Origin: Sparassis latifolia | Lineage: Eukaryota; Basidiomycota; Agaricomycetes; Polyporales; Sparassidaceae | Assembly (NCBI GenBank): GCA_018466975.1 | Contig: CM031553.1 | Coordinates: forward strand, 1,426,001-1,490,000 | Length of the DNA: 64,000 nucleotides | Direction of reading: 5' to 3' | Shown: piece by piece, positions 46,400 to 58,790 of the stretch | How the letters are laid out: every line of letters begins with the position of its first letter | Numbering within the stretch: the stretch's first letter is position 1 | The notes under the pieces: model-generated | What the model was told of the DNA's origin: nothing | Databases searched by the model: none | The model's input: only the letters and a program-made list of their open reading frames with translations | Translations under genes and position numbers: made by a program

Positions 46400-47735
46400 C
46401 GCACCAAGTTCAAGTGAAGTGAAGGCGGTTGTGTGATTGCAGACTCGAAGGCCTGTATATATACCTGCAGAAGTGCGCGTGGGACTCCGATCAGACTGTT
46501 GTACACCTACGCAGCGCTCAATGTAGATCAAGTATGTCAACGACCCACCGACGTCGACGGGGTATTAGGCGCAGTACTACGACCCACGTCAATCATGAGG
46601 TGCTGCAAGGGTTATTAGGGAAATCATGGAGAACAGATTAGACGCGTGATGTACGTACACGCTGAATGCCAACTGCCAACTACCAACTATCTCAGCATCG
46701 CTTCCCAGGCACCAAGGAATCAAATCCCACTTCGCATTGCACAGCAAATGCGAGTTCTGCTCAGGGCAGTTCTGAGCTTGGCGAGCGCCGAGCGAGTGCT
46801 ACGTCGGAGATTAAATGGTGCAGTGATCGCGAATCTCTCGGTGTGGCACTTGAACGGACGGCACAAAGAGTGGCCTTCGCCGCACTAGACAGAGACAAGA
46901 CGCACCAAGAGCCCCGTGTATATGTGGAGCACATGCATGAGGGGTTTAGCTGAATCGAGCACGAGCTTCGGAGCCTCGAGGTCAAGAAATACTGGCACTG
47001 GTACTCAGACCACTTCAGCGCTGTCCAGATAGAAGTTGGTACTATAACATGGATGCAGATAAGTTTGCAGAGTGTGGAGAAGAGTACTACAGGGCAGGAG
47101 GATGCTTTGTGTACGCGGTAGTAGAGTCGGGATATTCATACTAGCTCCAGTAAGAAATGTCTGCGGAAACAATCCAGTGATTAGTCGGATCCTGCCATAA
47201 ATCCTCGGTGTTCTCATCTTCAATGAAAACAGTACAAAGCGATGACGATAGGAAATGGTGCAGATTCGGATCCCGACGGTCGATCATCATAGCCTGCCTT
47301 CAGGATCTGAAGTAGTGGAAAATGTGGCTGGCCTCCAGGAAATAAGTAAGCAAGCCGGCGCCAGAAAGGCCGGCTTCGCAATCATACTCACTGCGGAACC
47401 CAGAAAATCGTTGGGTGCGAAGAGGCCCCAATTCACCGGCCTGAGGGACACGGTGGGCGTAGTAATTGAAGCGGTTCCCAATCCTCTACAGTGATATCTC
47501 CGTTCAACGTTCAACGTTCAGGCCTCAAGGCCTCAGGAGCTACGTTGATTCAGAAGCTGTTACTGGTGAGTGAGTGGAATTCCGCGAGTACGGTGTCCGC
47601 CTCGACTCCAGTGGTCGGTGCCAGGCGCTGGGTCGGGATAAGTTCTAGCTGCGAAGCTGGATAGTCTAAAAACTCTCTTCAAAATTTCTGACAGAAAAGA
47701 GCCTTCAATTTCTACAGAGTTTCAGGTTGACCGGA
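46400..47735. other. Intergenic stretch, nothing recognised
   Basis: Only short frames. A small CCTCAAGG/GTTCAACG reiteration near 47505-47535. It ends at the retrotransposon's 3' tail. Confidence 0.45.
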
Positions 47736-47737
47736 CG

Positions 47738-50700
47738 ACGGAGAACGGAGAACGGAGAACGGATGAATTCGAACCGACTACGCTACACAAAATAGCTCAG
47801 GTACGTAATACCTCGTCGGCCGGCTTGGTAATACGAGACAAAAGAGGCAATGTAGGTAAAAAAAACATATGTAAACTAAACGAAGAGATGATGGAGGCGA
47901 GGGGGAAGCGCGATGGTAGAGGCAGCCGTTGTCGAACGATCAGGACGTAACCTGCGTTTATATTCAGCCCAGATTCTGCCGGCGAGAAAGATGCATGCTC
48001 GATGCCAACAGTGCGCGATTCTGAGCAGAAGGCGGCGGCGCGGGAGTGTTTCGCCTTCTGGTAAGGGCGGTAATACACCGAGAAAATATCTCGCATGATA
48101 TAGGGGCCACATATCATGGTCAGTGAACAATATGCGTGCAGACGAGAGGATTTGCACTGAGAGGTCATCGGGGGCGGCGGCAGTAGTGAGAATGCCCGAT
48201 GTCTCAGTGAGGGTGTCTGTACGAGCGTGTTCGCGATGAGGTGCGAAAACCGGACATATGACGAAGACGTGATGTGCGGTTTCGAGGGCGTCACACCCGA
48301 AATGGCATCGCGGGGAGATGTTTCCAAAGCGGTGGAAGCGCGCGAGAGCGGTGTCGAGCTGTGCAGAGCGTGCATAGAGCTGCACGAGGGCAGAGAAGGC
48401 TGATGAAGCACGGGTGTACGGGTGATCAGGAGGACAGTGGTTGTCGTACAACGCGAGGGATAAGGTATGGTAAGGTCGGGATGCAGCACGAGAGCAATCT
48501 GTGTAAACGATAGCTTGAGTGATATAGGAAGGAATGTTGGACTCGATGTAACCGTCGATGGGAGAATAGAGGGTGTAGCGATCCATGAAGAATGTGGGAA
48601 GCGGCGCGGGAGGAGGCGGAAGGAGGAAACGTTGGGATGCGGAAGCAAGGGTGTCAGCGGATCGATTGGCGAGGGATGTTGGTGATGTCGACGTAGTGTG
48701 GGCGGGTGCGTGAACAACGGGAGAGCGGTGTGTTGTGTGTAAGAGAATGTCGCGAAGCCAACGGTAAAGTGAGCGTGCTGGAAGGGATGACCATTGATGC
48801 GGGAGTAAGGGGGCCTCGAGAGAGTCATTGATAAGCCGTACGGAGTTGAGATGATCGGTGACCAGCATAGGCGTTAGGGTTGGAGAAGAGAGGGAGGGAT
48901 CTCGAGGGGGGCTGGTGCCGACAGGGGGTTGAGCAGTAATTAGGGCAGTAATCATACCGTAGATCTCGCCGTGGGTAGTGGTGGAGGATGCGCGGAAACT
49001 GGCTAAGGAGGCGACGAGTGAGGAGGTGTGATTTACTGCGGCGAAATTGACCATTCGAGGGCAGCGAAAGGAGGGGTTGGCGGGGATCATAGATGCATCA
49101 GAAGCGAGTAAGGAGGCGGACGGAGTCGTGAGGTGGTGCGGAGAGGCAAAGGCAAGGGCGCGAAGCGTTTCGTGAGCATTGCGCTGTCGGACAGGCCGGG
49201 GTAGAGCAAGGGTCCATGAGGAAAAATCAGGAATGTAAAGGGAGTGGCAGTTGGATGAGGTAAGAAGGGATACGAAGTGCGAGAATGGGAGATTTGTAAG
49301 CCAGGTTTTGAGCAACGTCCAATACTTGTTCACCGTAGGGGATGATGCAGTAGCACGATCGACGAGATCGTTCGCTTGGAAGGAGGCATCTGTATCTGGG
49401 CGAAGGGACCATTGACCAAGTTGGGCGAGGGAGGTGAGGCCGATGGAAGACAGAGAACGGATAAGGTAATGTGAGAGGGGGTGTGATGAGCGCGGAGTTA
49501 TCGCACGCGAGAGGTGTTGTAGAGAGACGTGATTATGGAATAAGAAGGATTGATCCGTGTCACGGATGGAAATGTGCTGGTCAGCGAGAACGGAATGGGC
49601 GAGTATGCACGAAAAGGGGAGGTGGTGTCGCTGATGAAGAAACAGAGAGTCGGCAGAAGGGTGTTGTAGAGGGTCGCGGCAGCCATTAATGAGACACGTC
49701 CAGTCGGCGAGGGTGATCTGTGCCATGACGCGGAATGCCGGGACGTGATGATTAAGGTCACGTAGAAGTCCGGAGACCGCGAGGGCATCATTCAGGTGGG
49801 AGACAGATGGAAAGTCGAAGCCAAACTGGTCGAGTGGTGTAGTTAAGAGGGAAGAGTTGAAATGAAAGGGAAAGTGGAAGTAGTCGTGAACTAGATGAGC
49901 AATCTGGTGATCAATGTCTAGGGCGTGTGTTCGGGAGATGGGTTGGAAGGATAGAAGAGGACGGATGCGAGCAATGAGGCATTGGACAAAGATCCGTCGG
50001 ATCACAGTAATTGGGAGGCGAATCGTAAGTGTGGGAAGCTGGAAAGAGGAGACAATGTCGAGAATGCGGCGGTACTGGTGATCCGGGTCATTGATGGAGG
50101 TGCGAAGGAATTCGAAGTGCGATGTAGAGACAGGAAGGGTGTGATACACAACATCTCCACTATGTGGGCGATCAGGCGGGACAGATGGGAAAGAGAGAGT
50201 GGGAGGGGGGCTCGGAACATTGAGGATGGTGACGAGGGACTTGACCCAATCCGTGAACCATCCGTAGGTGGCCTGGAAGCGCTCCATCATAAGGCAAGAT
50301 GCTTGCAATCCCAATGCTGATCGCGAGAGTATCGCTGAGTCGTCGGTAGCCTCGACCATAACGGGCTTGAGAAGGGATGAGTCAAGCGGAGTATGGTGTT
50401 CGGCCAGCCAATTGTGACAAGTAGTGACACGAACGACATCGGTTCGTCTGTGTACGGAGTCTGTGAGCCAGTGGTTGCCCATACTTGTTGTCAGGGTCGA
50501 CTTGAGCCCCGAAAGGGGGCCCCCTTGCTTGGTAACTCCCGAGATGACAATTGGAGCAGTGAGACCGTAGGCGGTCTTGACTCGATAAGGGACATCGGTC
50601 TGTGCGGACTGGTCGAATGTGATTAGTGACGGGGGAAGTCCATATGCATGGACTGCATCGTAGAATCCCTGTGGTTCCAAGTGGTCAAACCCCTTTGTCT

Positions 50701-51581
50701 GATCACGTCTGAGAATATAGACTGGGGTGGAAGTACGGTTGGACCAGGCCTCGAGGTGGGCCAGAAAGGAGGTAAGGTCTCAGGCCTGTACGCCAGGTTG
50801 CGTGGCGACCTGCCCATATGGTAAAACTGAGTGTTTAGCCAGATATGGAACGAGGAGGGAGTTGAGCCAGGCGAATGGGGTGTTAAGGAGAAAGTTGTTG
50901 CAGCAAACCCCACGGTAGTTCACAAGATCGGAGGGGACGCCACACTTGTATATGGTGGAGAGAGTACAGGGCTTGACGCAAGATGGAATGGATGATGTGG
51001 ATATCTCATAATTAAGGAGGTCGAGTACGATAGCGAGAGAGAAGTCGTGAAGGGCCTTCACCATCCATTTCTCCCACTGGTCAGGCCCGGGAGCAGGGCG
51101 AGGTTTGCCTTTGCACAGAGTGGAACGGAGAGTAAGGAGGGTCATAGGAGAAGGCCAGGAGAATGGGTCAGAGGCAGTGCGTTCACGGATCTGTAGCACG
51201 GAGGGTGTATTCAGCCAGGGCTTGTCAGGTTCCGGATATTGTCGGGGACGACGAGAGAAAAGATGTCGGAAGTAGGATGTGGTCGCATCCTTCACCATCT
51301 GGGGGTCAGTGATGAAGGCATCGCCTTGTTGAGGATCAGTAATTGCCAAGGGCGGTCCGGATATCTCATGAGCATGAGGATATAGGCGTTTACTAGATCC
51401 GCTGAGAAGGACCGCATTAATACGTGCCCGTCCGGATTGGACAGCACGGCGATGGAGTTCAAGATGCTCGAGATGATACCGTACGCGATGAAGAGCTTTG
51501 CGTGTGGCAGTTAGGAAGGTGAGGAAAGCAGTATGAAATGGGACATCGGAGGAGGGGTTTGAGGCGGAGTAGAAGTCATCG
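47738..51581 (-). mobile_element. Non-LTR retrotransposon, 5'-truncated copy
   Basis: Reads from 51581 (truncated 5' end) to a 3' end made of GTTCTCC-type heptamer repeats at 47738-47764. It contains reverse transcriptase, RNase H and a terminal zinc finger in the order expected of Tad1/I-like elements. There are no long terminal repeats. The whole of its last ~0.9 kb recurs inverted at 51582-52488. Confidence 0.9.
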
Positions 51582-51766
51582 CCCTTGCTTCCGCATCCCA
51601 ACGTTTCCTCCTTCCGCCTCCTCCCGCGCCGCTTCCCACATTCTTCATGGATCGCTACACCCTCTATTCTCCCATCGACGGTTACATCGAGTCCAACATT
51701 CCTTCCTATATCACTCAAGCTATCGTTTACACAGATTGCTCTCGTGCTGCATCCCGACCTTACCAT
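47876..51766 (-). pseudogene. Reverse transcriptase / RNase H polyprotein, one in-frame stop
   Basis: The frame runs from the truncation point to a stop at 47876, broken only by TGA 50780-50782 (VQA*DLTSFLAHLEAW, most likely an ancestral Arg codon). The few codons above 51581 belong to the inverted neighbour. Reverse transcriptase motifs are visible: VNYRGVCCNNFLLN, motif A LRRDQTKGFDHLEPQGFYDA, TKQGGPLSGLKST, and motif C VEATDDSAIL (the DD pair near 50339). RNase H follows with ASDASMIP, HGEIYGMITAL, VTDHLNSVRLIND and ANRSADTLAS, carrying the D-E-D-D residues. A C-terminal CHFGCDALETAHHVFVIC is the usual zinc finger. The endonuclease/ORF1 region is absent. The single stop implies a fairly young copy. 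Confidence 0.88.
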
Positions 51767-52488
51767 ACCTTATCCCTCGCGTTGTACGACAACCACTGTC
51801 CTCCTGATCACCCGTACACCCGTGCTTCATCAGCCTTCTCTGCCCTCGTGCAGCTCTATGCACGCTCTGCACAGCTCGACACCGCTCTCGCGCGCTTCCA
51901 CCGCTTTGGAAACATCTCCCCGCGATGCCATTTCGGGTGTGACGCCCTCGAAACCGCACATCACGTCTTCGTCATATGTCCGGTTTTCGCACCTCATCGC
52001 GAACACGCTCGTACAGACACCCTCACTGAGACATCGGGCATTCTCACTACTGCCGCCGCCCCCGATGACCTCTCAGTGCAAATCCTCTCGTCTGCACGCA
52101 TATTGTTCACTGACCATGATATGTGGCCCCTATATCATGCGAGATATTTTCTCGGTGTATTACCGCCCTTACCAGAAGGCGAAACACTCCCGCGCCGCCG
52201 CCTTCTGCTCAGAATCGCGCACTGTTGGCATCGAGCATGCATCTTTCTCGCCGGCAGAATCTGGGCTGAATATAAACGCAGGTTACGTCCTGATCGTTCG
52301 ACAACGGCTGCCTCTACCATCGCGCTTCCCCCTCGCCTCCATCATCTCTTCGTTTAGTTTACATATGTTTTTTTTACCTACATTGCCTCTTTTGTCTCGT
52401 ATTACCAAGCCGGCCGACGAGGTATTACGTACCTGAGCTATTTTGTGTAGCGTAGTCGGTTCGAATTCATCCGTTCTCCGTTCTCTGT
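51582..52488 (+). mobile_element. Second, shorter retrotransposon copy, inverted and joined head to head
   Basis: About 0.9 kb reading plus, from CCCTTGCTTCCGCATCCC to the tail TTCATCCGTTCTCCGTTCTC. It matches 47745-48651 in reverse, without visible change in the coding part: the frame 51647-52357 encodes the same RNase H tail and zinc finger. It begins exactly where the other copy's truncated 5' end lies, so both 3' ends point outward. Confidence 0.9.
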
Positions 52489-52584
52489 AATACTACCGAC
52501 TAACGAATTACAGCAGCGAATTACTGCGATATATGTACGTACGTCTATCTATCCGACACAGTGAGTCCGAAAGTCCAATACGAA

Positions 52585-54560
52585 CGTTCAATCTGCACCG
52601 ACACCATTGATGCGGTCGCCGAACCAGCGGCCCACCCCACTAACCCCGGCAGCCAGCAGGAACGAGCCGTCGAAGAGTGAGCCAAAGAGCTGATATTCAG
52701 GAAGTGTTGAGAAGAGGTTGACAGTGCCCTGGTCCACCTCCGTGTCTGGTCGAGCTGGAGGTGGCGGGAACGACGTGCGCAGCTGGATGAGGGTCGAGAG
52801 AAGATAGATGCCCTGTCAGCCACTAGGTTAGTCAAAAACGGAGCAGGTGTCAATAAGACAATACCATCAGCTGGGCAAGCATCAACAACATCAGCGAAGC
52901 ACCCAGATTCCTGCTGGTCACCCGCAGCGCCTATAGGTCATGTAACGGATCAGAGTGCAATCAAGGCGTAGGAAATATTTCCGTACTCGGGCGACACCCC
53001 GCAACACCAGGCGTATGCTGCTAAGAATAATTACACCAACGAGGCCCAGGCTGATCTGACGAGATATAATGGCGATGTCCTTGGTGCTGATCTCGACGGA
53101 TGGCAAGAGCGAGAGAAGGTGAGCAATCGCAGTGCTCATCATGTCGACGCTTGTCGAGACGGGTTCTTTGGGAGACGATGGTATTGCAGCTGTTCGCGGA
53201 ATGATCAGATTCACAATGGCCTTGGTGACGACATTGACCATGGTCAGCCTTGCAGGTCCTACTGGTGCTGTGGCCACTCACGTTTAGAATGCGATACACG
53301 CAGTAGATCGCAAATATGCGGCCACCCCAATTAAACAGCTTTCCTGAGATGGTACGAGAAAAGTTGGCATCTGCTTGGCGCTGTCTAAGGGCCTCCAGAT
53401 TCTGGGACATCTGGTATTCAAGGGACTCAAGACCACTCATCTCCTGCATTGCAGAGGACATTTCTGGCAAGTTGGAGGTGAGCAGGACCCAAGAAAAATA
53501 AAGGTAACGCACGACTATCACCGCGGAAGGGTACAACATGAGAAAACCAGCTGGCTTCCTGGTTGGGCTGCTATATGCCCGATCAGGAATAAGGACACAT
53601 CACGAGGAGTATCTAGCATTACCTGTGCAGCTTGTAGTTTCTGGATATCTGACTGGCGCTGCGCTAATTCCCTCCGTACGCGCTGCAACCCTTGTTCAGC
53701 GGCTGCGATGTCACCTTCTGTGGGATGACTTCTACAAATAATGGCATTCGAGTCAACGACATGTTGAATCACCGATCGTTCGGAAGCAAAAACCTCAGGG
53801 TCCCGTAGAAAGGAGGAAAGAAGTTCCATGCTGTGTTGACAGCTCCAAAACCAGAAAGTGCGCCGAGAATAATTGTCCCAAGCACGGTCAGTCGAGACAG
53901 AGTAGTGCCCATAAAATCGGAGGTTGGCAACGATGATGGGAGAGGTATGCAAGAAAGCAAGAACAAGAATAATCCGACAGATAGGATGTTGAGGAGTGCA
54001 CGGAGTACAGAGGGTCTCTGCCGTGGCTGTGTACCTGCCCAAAATTAAGTGAAGTACCCAAGGACGGGAAATCCTTCTTACCCTTTCCAGAAGGGCCCCC
54101 ACTGAGCACGAGACCATATGATAGAGGGATGAAGACTAGTATTGTCGCAAGAAGCAGCCATAATGATACTTTCCAATTGATCAGACGGACCCTACGAGAT
54201 CAGTTCAAGTGATGGCAAGTCATGGAGCAGCATTCATTAACGGACCCAGGGTCAAGTAGATCAATTCCCTGGCACATCAGCAGTAGGAACAATGTGCAAA
54301 TCTCGGAGAAACATAGGAGAACAGGCTCCTGGACAGCGTGGAATGCAGCGGTCGTCCCGACGCAACCGCAACTACTGCTGTAGAAGGTCCCGGTAATGTC
54401 GTAAGCTCAAGGTTTGCATCGTCCGAACATGGTGGTGAGCCAGGCTCCACTGTTTGCTGGGCAGACAAGTCCTGGAGGTCATGGTAGAGGTTCCGAAGTA
54501 AATAGCCCCGACATGCGAAGAACAGCAGTATCCTAGACAGTGGTTAGTATAACGTGGTTT
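52585..54560 (-). CDS. Golgi pH regulator-like (GPHR / GPR89) membrane protein
   Basis: GPHR proteins are nine-span Golgi/ER anion channels that set lumenal pH. Minus-strand exons give, in order: ILLFFACRGYLLRNLYHDLQ, RVRLINWKVSLWLLLATILV, RALLNILSVGLFLFLLSCIP, LSRLTVLGTIILGALSGFGAVNTAW, then the cytosolic coiled-coil loop (ERSVIQHVVDSNAIICR, QGLQRVRRELAQRQSDIQKL), MSGLESLEYQMSQNLEALRQ, FNWGGRIFAIYCVYRILNV, STKDIAIISRQISLGLVGVI and LPEYQLFGSLFDGSFLLAAG, ending GVGAD-stop at 52585. The ALSGFGAVN motif and the YCVYRI segment are family hallmarks. At least seven introns. The first exon (upstream of ~54530) was not resolved. The 3' end lies ~100 bp from the retrotransposon tail. Confidence 0.85.
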
Positions 54561-54564
54561 CTAC

Positions 54565-55560
54565 GTCAAAAATCGCACTTTATAAATACCAGTATGCATG
54601 TCTGCAAACCCGGAGATGCGGTGGACATGGTACAAAGTACTAAGTAGAGGCCCGGATCGTTGCCGCCGAGTCGTAGACGCCCTGACACGTGATAAACATG
54701 CACATAGTGCTCCGAGTGAATCGGAATTCAATTCCTCCGAGTCTGCGTTTCGTTCGTCAAGAGTCAAGACACACTGTAAGTACTTACTAAGTATCTGCTG
54801 CTTTGACTCTGAGCGATAAAAATTTTCCTTCGTGTCATCATATTTGCCACGAGACGTGGGATAAGCATCCCAACATACACGCTAGTGCAATCGTACATTT
54901 CACTGGCAAGCACCGTGAGTACATATATACCCAACCTGGTACAAGAAGCATGTTCACGCTCCCATACAGGGTCAGCTGCCAGCATCTGATTTGACAGGGT
55001 TATACTTTGATAACATTGACGACTGAATGTGAGCTCCAAGTTTTACACAATACTTACTGCGGGTGCTCTCTGACGCTTTGACAGAACGTATTGAGTCTGA
55101 GATGTACACCAAATAATACAATTTCTGCTCCAAGTCAATGCTACGTGTGAACGGAGACGAAGGCAATTGAAGCTTCTGATTGTGATCACCACGACTTTGA
55201 ATCGCAATCACTCGCCAATGTGCTAATTCTCGGTGATTCCGCGAGAAGGGCCACTACTACACGAGGAGATCTTTTCGGAACGCCTTGTCGGAGTATGGGA
55301 AAACCATCTCGCGCAACTTGCAAGCTCCTCTATGCGCACTTCTTTATGGTAATACTGGACATGTGTACTGGAAGAATCCGTGCAATTATTCCAGTGTGGG
55401 ATTGTCCACCACACTCATAACCTTCTCATGACAAGATTCGATGCACTGGATTTCACCCCTCCTCTCCCTCAGGCTTGTCTGGGGTTTCAACCCGAGTACC
55501 AGTCAGAACAGCACGACATAGCGACATCGGCGCAACATCCTGAACAACGGCATATCAAGC
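54565..55560. other. Divergent promoter region between GPHR-like and MFS genes
   Basis: The two genes start away from each other. Apart from a possible first GPHR exon near 54600-54640 no gene is seen. Confidence 0.4.
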
Positions 55561-58443
55561 ATGGAGGTCGCAGAGAAGCAGACAGTGTGGAAATCGAATG
55601 ACGAGGCCACCGAGCAAATCGTCGACATCTCGGCTTCGGCGTCCGTGAACGCGGGTTCAGATATTGATTTATTTTCTTACCATGAACGTAATGCCGGGCG
55701 GCTCGTCGTGGATCCAGAGTACGTTTCCTTCTCACCATTTCCACTGACACATACAGATCACTTATGTGGTCAACTTATTCTAGGGAAGCGAGAGTCGAGT
55801 TTGGCGAGGAAGTTGCAAAACGCCTGAAACTTTCTAGCGATGGAACCAGAGTGCTTTGGCCGCAACCAACTGATGACCCTGAGGATCCACAGAACGTAGG
55901 TACCTATTTTTATGGTCATATTAACCCACGTGAAGTACTTGCATAGTGGTCCGACGTGCGCAAGAATTTCCAGTTGTTCATCGTCACCCTGGCCGCTATA
56001 GTTCCCGATTTTGACTCTGGTATAGGTGTGTATCATATCTCGAAGACTGGAAATGTATTACTGTCCATGGTACCTTAACTGACCTATCTGCAGGTATCGC
56101 GTCCATTTTCTCGCTCGCGAAGCAATATAACACCACATCCGGCGTAATCAATGATCTTACTTCCAAGTACGTGTTGTCTACAGGGTTATGTATCTGATGT
56201 TTCTGACGTCTTGATTGCCTCTGATCTGTCTGTTTTTGTCAATTTGTATCTGTATCTCTGCCTTCCTGTATGCAAAATAGCTGGAGTATCTTCTTATTGG
56301 GTATGTTCATGTTCATCATTGATCATACTCTGATGCTGATTTATTCACACCACCATCGTTCTTTGTGGATCGAAATTGCTTTTCAAGGTTGGGGCAGTAT
56401 CCTCGCAGTCATGCTAATGCGTCGGTATGGCCGGCTGCCTATACTGTTCTGGTCTCAAGTCAGTTTCGCTTCTTTTTCCACTGCAGCACGAGTAAAATTC
56501 ATGCGCTCTTGTCGATAGGTTCTTGCATTGGGCTTCCTCGTTGGCTGTACATTCGCCCCGACGCTGAAGGTCTTCACTGGTAGGTAACTCTTTCATTTGG
56601 GCAGGAATGGCCACAGTCCTCACTTCCAATAGCTATGCGCTGCCTGACTGCCTTCTTTGGGTGAGTTTTCTGCTCTCTCTTGTTCAGCCGTTTCAGTATG
56701 TGATCTGATTTCCCTGGTTTCTAGAACATGCCCTCAAGTGACGGTATGTCAATCTCCAAACTTAAAGGGCATCCCCATCCCGGAACGCGTCTAATTTGCG
56801 CTGCCTAATGTAGGGCCTGTATGTCGTCACAGATCTTTTTCCATTCCACCTGCAGGCACGTAAGGTATGATACCTGCCATGATTGTCATTGATATTGTTG
56901 GCGTGCTGACAAAGGCCACACAGCTGAACATCTGGACAATGGGCTTCGTTGTTGCACCTTTCCTCTCTCCGTTCGCATTCGGTTTTCTAGTCGCTCGCGC
57001 GAAGTACATTACCTCCGGCCCGACATAACGTGAGCGTACTCAACCCTTTTCTCTCGTAGTTGGCGCTGGACGTACGGCACTGGATCGCTCTACGGGATGG
57101 TAGTAGTGCTCTTCATCACATTCTTCATGGAAGAAACGTATGTCGCGGGTTTCGTCTTCTAGAATAACACACGTAAGCGTTCATCCTCTTGGCTCAATAT
57201 ATAGAATGTACGACCGCACGCTCCCAAACCCTCGCCCAATCCCCCCGCCGCCCTCTCGTCTGCGTCACCGCATTGAGTTGTTGGTCGGCGTAACCGGATA
57301 CCGCATGGCAAAGTACCGCACGAAGTGGCGTATTGCCGTATGGGCGACTGCCGATGTCTTGTGGCGTCCGCATATTCTCTCTATCCTGGTCTTTGAGGTC
57401 AGCTCCCGGCGATATTTCGTGCTACAACTCAGACCAATGATCTAATGCCCCATTTAAGGCTATATTGTTCGGGTTCACCACTGGAATAAATGTCAACTTC
57501 TTTTATAACACGGAAGATCATACTACTCATTGAGCTCCGTTGATATCCATTAGACCACTAATGCCGTCCTTCTAGACCTTCCCAAACCGGAAGGTTTTGG
57601 ATTTAGTCAGTATGCTATTGCGGGCGCGTACGCAACGCCAATCGTACGTTTCTATTCTTCTTTCTCGCATCTTTCTTCTCCGTTAAATCACTGATGTGCT
57701 TGTGCTTAGGTAGCCACTATCATCGGAGAAGTGCTTGGGCATTATATCAACGATTGGCTAATGAACTTCTGCGTGAAGCGCAACAAAGGCGTCTTCGAGG
57801 CCGAGATGCGCTTGTGGTATGTGGTTTTCATGATTATCTTCGACCGGGACAAGTCAGACCCCGCTGATAAATTGGCACCCGTGCAGGATTTGCTATCTCG
57901 CAGTCCCGCTCTATATATGCGGATTCGTTGTACTTGGTGCTGCGTTTCAACTGCATCGGGGTGTAGGCGCACTGGTCATGGGCTGGGGTATCTCCCAGGT
58001 CGCTGTCATGTTAAACACGGTAGCAGTCTGTCAGTTATCTCCGTCAAATTATGAGGTTGGAAAGGGTCTTAACCGTCGTTCCAGATGCTTACTGCAACGA
58101 CTGTTTCCCCAGCAGACAGGTACGTGCACATACAATATTGCGTCTGTCAGTTGTGAGACTCATCATCCGCATCGCGATTAGGGAGAAGTCTCCGCATGCG
58201 TGAACCTCGCACGCACACTGGGTGGTTTTAGCGTAGCCTACTTCCAGGTACCATGGGTGACACAGCATGGTGCTTTGCAGGCCTTCGGGGTAGAAGCTGC
58301 GGTGGTCACTGCGTTGTTCCTGCTGGTTGTACCTGCGCTCCAGATAAAAGGCGCATCCCTAAGGGTGAGTGCCAGACCAATGGCGAGATGCTATCAGTGC
58401 GATTGATGCACACTTTTGCCAGGCAAAATTTTCCTTGTACTAG
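55561..58443 (+). CDS. Major facilitator superfamily transporter
   Basis: A DHA1-like proton-coupled transporter of the plasma membrane, substrate unknown. Start MEVAEKQTVWKSNDEATEQI. A soluble N terminus with PQPTDDPEDPQNWSDVRKNF (the typical DP-x-NW-S/P entry to helix 1) leads into LFIVTLAAIVPDFDSGIGIA. Later blocks: GWGSILAVMLMRRYGRLPIL (the motif A-like loop), GFVVAPFLSPFAFGFLVARA, NWRWTYGTGSLYGMVVVLF, ILFGFTTGINV, VATIIGEVLGHYINDW, YICGFVVLGAAFQLHRGVGA, VNLARTLGGFSVAYFQVPW and VVTALFLLVVPALQIKG, ending LRAKFSLY-stop. About 14 short introns can be spliced with frame kept, and every expected helix region is found, so the gene appears intact. Confidence 0.85.
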
Positions 58444-58790
58444 GTTTGTGTTCACAGTCCACCCTTAAACGCTTTTGTTATGTCGAGCTACCCGGAGCCG
58501 CCGGTCTATGTCGACTTGTTGGCAAGATGATAGAATGTTGTGCCCCTTGCCGTTTATTGACATCGTAGACTATATTCCTTGCATTTGCCCGGTTGAAACT
58601 ATGGACCCCGAGGATAATTTCCAGAGGTGAAGAGTGAGATCTTCGGAAATTCTCTCTATGCCGACAGATCACCTCAACTAGTAAGTCGAAGTGTGCGCCA
58701 CGGCAGTTGATCTGTCTACGATTTAACTGTAATTGTCCCTAGAAGTGCCGCATTGCGAAAGTCTGCGAGTCACCCCAACGCAGCCAGCGC

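Noticed and set aside
47797..48828. 343-codon minus-strand frame as a separate gene
   Set aside because: It is an alternative frame of the retrotransposon's RNase H end, mirrored at 51585-52436.
47738..52488. Twin-priming 5' inversion of one retrotransposon
   Set aside because: Twin priming inverts a non-overlapping 5' part. Here the inverted arm repeats the 3' end, including the tail, so two copies are required.
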